DNA of 64,000 nt from Zanthoxylum bungeanum (lineage: Eukaryota; Streptophyta; Magnoliopsida; Sapindales; Rutaceae): positions 248,001-312,000 of the forward strand of contig SKCR01051199.1 in NCBI GenBank assembly GCA_019454045.1, written 5' to 3'. The notes under the pieces were generated by a model that saw only the letters and a program-made list of their open reading frames with translations, was not told where the DNA came from and ran no database searches. The translations under genes were made by a program, and so were the position numbers. Positions within the stretch are counted from its first letter, which is position 1. Every line of letters starts with the position of its first letter. Shown here piece after piece: positions 58,776 to 64,000 of this stretch.

Positions 58776-59889
58776 TTTTATGATCGATCAATGATGGCCA
58801 CTGAAACAAATGCCAGGACTTTAAGGTTTGCTTTACCAGCTAGTCCTGTTATTTGCTTTCTCTCAATACTTAGAACTCAGTAATGTGAATAGTTTCTCGA
58901 GTAGGAGTAGGAAGTTTACAAAGATGAAGCAGGCAAAATTTAGCAATATTGTCTTCTGTTGAGTTTCCATTGCTGTGTGTCTGCACTTATTTATTGATAG
59001 AAAAATTTGAGTTGGGTAAGTTGTTAATGTGACAAATAGCTTAGGATAAGTCTTGCTGTGTAGTAGTATTATCATTATAATCACTATCATTTCTTATTTG
59101 TCAAACTTGGATAATAAGTTAGAAATATTGTTACTGAAATTTGTAGCTTTTAGAACACTGTTTGTTTTCTTTTAGTTGACTTTGATTGGCTTATGATTGT
59201 TGATTTGAAAAAATAAAATTGTGCCACCAAAAAGTCTATAATGATACAAAGGAAAATTCACCTTACTTGACTTGTATTTTGTCATTTTTCCCTACCATAT
59301 CATGTGTTCATGCACTGATATTTTGATAATCCAATTATTGGAGAATTAAAATAAAATGAAAAAAAAAAAAAAAAACAGAGAATGGAATTGGGAGGTCAAC
59401 AAAGTGGGCTGAGACACCAAAAAGAAAAAATTTTCAATTTCATATACGTGAAATAAGTTGATATCAGTAGATGTGAACAAGTACTAGCTTATTCGATCAA
59501 AATATCTCTACTCCATATTGTTTTGAGTTTGATTTCTCATGATGGTGTGAGTAAATAAAGAATTTACGTTGTTATTAACATTCAGACCTGATTATATTAG
59601 TTTACGGGTCTAGTTCTCACAATATTCGGACATAGTTCTAATCAGCTTTCGGGTATGGTTCTATCAGCCTACGGGTTTGGTTATCATCCGATTTGGAGCC
59701 TAGTTAATGGTAATCCGCCCAGTGAAAGTAATTCTCTATAGAAGCGATAGGAATATTCAGATTATCTTGTTCTTTGTAATGAAATAATATATAATATATA
59801 CAAAAAGTGGAGATTAGTTGATGGGTCAAGTGTTGTAACATGTAAAACATCTAGAGGAAAGTATTTGCGATACATTTGTTTCCATTTAT
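58776..59889 (+). other. NF-YA 3' UTR and flanking intergenic DNA
   Basis: An AATAAA at 59212-59217 is a possible poly(A) signal about 440 bp after the stop. Further on, 59590-59700 has three to four loose copies of a CTACGGGTTTGGTTCTCA-type unit of about 30 bp. Nothing else recognised. Confidence 0.4.
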
Positions 59890-60675
59890 TAAAAAAAAAG
59901 TTCGCCACCTCGCGATATTGTCGCGTCGAGGCGTCTGTCTCTGGCGTGTGATGTACTGTCGCTAATTAAAAGAATATCGATATTTTGTTTTAAACGATGT
60001 TTTGGGGGCATTTTAAAACCCCCAATATATAAACAAAAAAAATAGATATTCCAAAGCTGTCTCTCGCCTCTGTCCTCTCTCTCGCATCCCTCTTCAAGTC
60101 TGGAAGCTCTCTCTCTCAGCAAGCTTAGGGCCTTAGGCTATTTTTTTATATATATATATTTCTTTTCATATTTTTTGATAATTATTTGTAGAAATAATTT
60201 TACTTAAAATTGAAAACCCTAGATGCAATTGTTCACTTTAATTATTTTGTTAATTTTACCTAAAACTCTAGATCCAATTATTCATTTTAATTTTAAATTT
60301 GAAGGTTTATGAATGTTAATAATTAATAACTAATTAATTGTTAGTAGTGAATAACTAATTAAGTATTAATAGTTAATAACTAATTAAGTGTTAATAGTGA
60401 CCCATCTAATGATGATGGGGTTTAACCCAAGTGTCATGTCACTAGACACATATGATAGTATATTTAAGGATTAGTTGTCAGTTGTTTTTTGAATTTATTT
60501 TGAGGGATGAATAAATGAATGTATTTTGGACTTGTGGATGTTTTTATTATGCCGATTTTATGATTTTAATTTTTTGACTTCGTATTGAAGCGCCCGCCTC
60601 GCCGTCATAAGGTGGTCCATCTTGCACCTCAACGGCCAACCGCCTCTAGGCGTTGACCGTATTTTTGAACATTGC
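59890..60675. mobile_element. hAT-like MITE with CGCCTCG-rich ends, second copy
   Basis: The left end has CGCCACCTCGCGATATTGTCG and CGTCGAGGCGTC. The right end has CGCCCGCCTCGCCG and ACCGCCTCTAGGCG, then CCGTATTTTTGAACATTG. AT-rich, non-coding middle. The ends correspond to those of 56010-56866. The TRIM begins at its right edge. Confidence 0.55.
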
Positions 60676-61050
60676 TTATTTCATATTGGTTAAGTTTTTG
60701 ATTAGTAGGTGGTTTTTCAACCCTTGAGCACCCTCTCCATATGAGTGTTTTATAAGATGAGTTCTATTTATGAGTTCATGACAATTGGTATCAGAGTCAG
60801 CATGTCTCTCATTTGCAATCGCGCGACGCAGAGGGTGACATTGGTATTGCAGTGTTCAGTCGGCATTGATTAGACTAGTACAAAATTTAGCATGTGTGGC
60901 TATCGAGATTGCGGAGTGTAGTAGAATGTTATGATATATTTATCTCACATTAGCTAAGTATAAAATTAGTTAGTGGTTTATTAATCTATTAAACATAGGG
61001 TCTTTATAAATAAGTTCTTAATGGTGAGTTTTACCGATGAATTCGTATCA
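60676..61050 (+). mobile_element. TRIM (miniature LTR retrotransposon)
   Basis: Two diverged direct repeats of about 110 bp (60676-60783 and 60940-61050) share TTATNTCANATTNGNTAAGT, TTAGTNNGTGGTTT and a GAGTTNNTGAATTC-like end. Directly after the first is TGGTATCAGAGT (60786-60797), a tRNA-Met primer site with one change. The interior is only 150 bp and non-coding. This size and layout define TRIMs. Confidence 0.6.
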
Positions 61051-62285
61051 AAAATTCATATTAGAATAAACTTGATGTTTGGTTTATGACTTGTCAATTT
61101 CTTTAATGAATGGGTTGAGAAATTGAAAAATAATAAATGAATATAAGAAGTATTGAGTAGTAAAATTTTACTATTATTTTTTTTTTTTTTTTATAAAATC
61201 TTATATTTTACTACAAATTTTTTTATATTTTATTATATTTTACATGTTAAAATGTAAGGTTTTGAAAAAAAAAAAAATCTCCAATACTTATTATATCTAT
61301 TTGTTATTGTTTAATTTCTAAAGTAGTCAATGAATTTTTTTAGCTCCAATGTTTCTTATTCTTTGAAGCCAAATGATGTTTTGGGTGTCTGTTGTGATAT
61401 TTTATATCGTTCCGCAAGTGTACGGTGTCAAGTTTTAGTATAAATGAGTTTAGAGTGTCGAACCCACATGGATTGCGTTAAATCACATTAAGTACTACAA
61501 TTGATAATCCTAACTTCATTTAGAAAATAATTAATAAAGATTTAATTAAATTAATATAAAAATAATTTGATAGGAGGAACTAATACGATAGAGATTCTAG
61601 ATCATGCTTTCACCTAGCTGTCGCCTATGTATTTGTCATGCCAATTAATCCTTGTTCAGTTATATTATTTATAAGTCAAGAATCCGAAATCATCCACTCC
61701 CTCTCTCGAGTGCCGAGTGAAAATATCATCAACTATAGACTTCGATATCTCTATAAAAATCCAATAGTTAATAACTCATTACGCTTTGTGATTCTATATT
61801 AACGACTTCAAAGGAACTACAGATTCTCTCGAACTCTATAAAATCCTAGGTCATATTCTCTAGATCCAATCAAAATCTCATCTCTCGAGTGGTAGATTCT
61901 AAACATGTATCATCATATTTGTGGCCAACAAACACAAAGCATTAAACTCAAAATAATATAAATAAATCAATAAAACTTCATAACAAAATCGACAAACAAT
62001 TACAAGGTTCAAGCATCAATTACATCATTCTCCAGAATTAAGGAGTTAGTTCATGACAATAGATAAAAACAATGAATAACAAGTCATGAATCTAATGGAA
62101 ATAATTAGAGTTCTAAGAAAGAAACAAGAAGATAAAACCCGAATTGAATCTCTTCCTCCTCGGACGTCACCCCCTTCCTCTCCTCTTGTTGCTCTTCAAT
62201 CCTCCTCATTGGATCTCTAAAAATATGTATTTTGGTGTTTGTGCTGTGTATTAGCCTCCCCTTTTAAGTTGTGGACGAACTAATA

Positions 62286-62661
62286 TATTTATAGTAGAGG
62301 CTATGAGTCATTGGGTATCATTAGGGATCTTAAAAACCCTAAAAATCAAATCCCGGAACGCGTAGGTTTTCCCTTCGCAGCGCTGCAGCCCTGGTTAAGT
62401 GGCGCCTGGGCGCCAAAGTCTCGGGAAAATGTATGGTTGTATCAGGCTTGAGGCGCCATGGCGCCTTGAGTAGTTGAACTTTGTGGCACCAAGGCGCCAT
62501 GAGTAATTGGAATTTGTGGCGCCTTGGTGCTATTGATATTTTGCATTGGTGGCTTAAATAGGGCGCTGTGGCGCCTGGTTTCACTCAGAAGCTTGGCGCC
62601 ATAGCGCCAGTTCCTCGACCATTTGTATGGAGCTTGTATCTGCTAATGGCGCTACGGCGCC
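62286..62661 (-). promoter_or_regulatory. LTR promoter of element C: TATA box and GGCGCC array
   Basis: Sense TATAAATA is at 62293-62286. Upstream in U3, from 62401 to 62661, are nine GGCGCC hexamers and several one-base variants, often paired as GGCGCCATGGCGCC. The array takes the place of the ACGT boxes in element A. Confidence 0.6.
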
Positions 62662-62904
62662 TGTGATAATATCTTCACTGGTTCATGCGTTTCGCGTTTC
62701 TATTGCTCCTGTGCTCATTCGATGCAACCATATGGTCCCAAAACACGTACAATTATCCCAAGATCCATGTATTAATGTTCCTACAAATAAAAACAGAAAA
62801 TAAACTATAAATGACATTAAATATCTCGAAATATAGCAAAACAATAGGCTAAGAATGCCATAATAAGTGGGTATAAACCACACTTATCAAACACTCCTAA
62901 ACTT

Positions 62905-63955
62905 AAGGTTTTGCTAGTCCCGAGCAAAAGATAAAATGAAAACTAAATTCAATTAAACAAATAATAAATTACTAAACTAACTAAGCCACTTTCGTAGGGA
63001 TCACGATTGCATTTAGCGTATGCAATAAGCCTTTAAACCCCTAGGCGGCCCTAGTGGACGAGTTATAGTCTCGTGAGGGCTTACAGTGACGATACCCACA
63101 AACGTCATTCACACACAATCATGCAAAAATATAAAAATAACAAAACATAGTCCCGATAGTTACTCATAAATTTATCCTCAAAGAAAGCTTATAAATGAAA
63201 TTATAGAACCTTCAAAGTACGCAATTGCAACTCGAATCCAAATTCTTGAGTAAATCATCTAAGCTATACTCACAGTGTGTGTGTAAAGGTTCGGTCACAG
63301 CTTTAATCCTAAGTACGCCAACTTAATGATTTTGTTTAAAAATTGAAATCGATGAGTCAAACCAACTTAGATATCTCAACTATGCTCTGTAATTGCCTTA
63401 TTTTGTGCTCAGTATGGTATGATTTTTCTTTTATTTTCTTGTCTCTTTTTACTTCTCTTTTGAACTTTTCAATTTTTTTTTCTTTCAACACACCTACCCT
63501 TTAAGGTAGCATTTCTCCTCATGGTGGTCCTAATACTCGCCCATGGGTAACTTCACGCTTATCGGTTATAGATGATTTATTTTATTTTTTTAGAGTTTTT
63601 TTTTCTTTTATTTCTATCCATACCCTACATCATAACACTAGCAAATCAAGATATACATATTAAGCAAACAGTCATTCATCGACATGCAATTTCTTCAACT
63701 AGTCACCTTGTCAACTACTTAAGTTTTCACTGCTAAATACCTATAATTGAGTGCTTACGAGTCTAACATAGATCAACCACTCAAGGCATCAGATAAAAGT
63801 AAATTGAGCATTTATCGCTTCTAAGATTTCACCCATAAACAATACAAAATCATAGAATTTATGTTTTACTATCAAAGACTAAAAAATAAGATATTTTTTT
63901 TAGCTTAACAAATAAATAACAAGTAAGCAACATGCACACACCCCCAAACTTAAAA
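62905..63955 (-). other. 3' untranslated region of element C
   Basis: Non-coding. It shares a 120-bp block with element A, then T-rich DNA near 63420-63620. I did not find the duplicated GGTGT-hairpin block of A and B here in recognisable form. Confidence 0.6.
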
Positions 63956-63977
63956 CTTACATTGTCCTCAATGTAAG
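63956..63977 (-). other. stem-loop in element C
   Basis: CTTACATTG, TCCT loop, CAATGTAAG: a perfect 9-bp stem, the counterpart of 30004-30023 in element A, next to a second purine tract (sense TTTTAAGTTTGGGGGTGTG). Confidence 0.75.
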
Positions 63978-64000
63978 ATAAAAATAAAGAACAAGAGTGA

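Larger units (their letters stand above)
61390..64000 (-). mobile_element. Athila-type retrotransposon C, 3' end only
   Basis: A 1.5-kb LTR (about 61390 to 62889, TGTTGTGATA...ACTTATCA) is followed by a sense-strand PPT (AAGTTTAGGAGTGTT, 62890-62904) and the start of the 3' untranslated interior. That interior shares the CCACTTTCGTAGGGATCACG block (62986-63105) with element A and ends at the window edge with the stem-loop that in A lies about 50 bp from LOG. The rest of the element, including any ORF-X or LOG, is beyond 64000. Confidence 0.82.

Noticed and set aside
58776..59220. Possible miR169 target site in the NF-YA 3' UTR
   Set aside because: I looked for a CAAGTCATCCTTGGCT-like site and found none; NF-YA4/7-type genes are known to lack it.
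59460..59870. Another SINE or LINE fragment downstream of NF-YA
   Set aside because: A box B-like GAGTTTGATTTC is present but there is no box A at the right distance and no A-rich tail.
63481..63560. Possible copy of the duplicated GGTGT-hairpin block in element C
   Set aside because: Only a few words (CACACCTACCCT) resemble it; order and spacing do not match A and B.

Overview
The window is nuclear DNA of a flowering plant, most likely a eudicot. It holds two intron-containing plant genes with plant-type splice sites: a plastid root-type ferredoxin-NADP reductase and an NF-YA transcription factor. Both sit in AT-rich DNA full of Copia and Ty3/gypsy (Athila-type) LTR retrotransposons, hAT and Mutator-type DNA elements, SINEs and a TRIM. 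No tRNA, rRNA, CRISPR or bacterial operon was seen. I cannot name the species.

Layout. 1-3103: no gene; part of it resembles a Copia LTR. 3109-8266: young Copia element, LTRs nearly identical, flanked by GAATG, but missing its reverse transcriptase. 8683-9373: a hAT-like MITE and a tRNA-derived SINE. 9520-19277: older, decayed Copia element on the minus strand with 1.93-kb LTRs. 20005-23851 (minus): intact five-exon RFNR gene, 378 codons. 24181-26471: short repeats. 26480-50179: one degenerate hAT transposon opened by two nested Athila-type retrotransposons, A (26665-39080, minus) and B (39926-48690, plus). 50376-50799: a Mutator-type MITE with near-identical arms. 51001-53200: SINEs and a minisatellite. 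53690-58775 (plus): NF-YA gene, 207 codons, with one GC-AG intron. 59890-61050: a hAT MITE and a TRIM. 61390-64000: the 3' end of a third Athila-type element, C, which runs off the window.

The most unusual content is in the Athila-type elements. A and B both carry two extra genes between the pol position and the 3' LTR, where other Athila elements have an env-like ORF. The first (ORF-X) codes for about 182 residues with a conserved CX2CX4CX3C motif; I do not recognise it. The second is an intron-free relative of LOG, the plant enzyme that releases active cytokinin from its nucleotide. Both LOG copies are now broken. B has lost its whole RT-RNase H-integrase region but keeps gag, protease, ORF-X and LOG. 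The LTR of A has a dense array of CACGTG/ACGTGGC boxes just upstream of its TATA box; at the same place C has a GGCGCC array and B a TAA array. A stem-loop lies just downstream of LOG in A, and C has the same stem-loop with different but still paired bases, so C probably has a third LOG copy beyond position 64000. Together this suggests a plant retrotransposon lineage that captured a cytokinin-activating gene.

All LTR divergence figures are by-eye counts on stretches. Edges of degenerate elements are approximate unless a target-site duplication is quoted.
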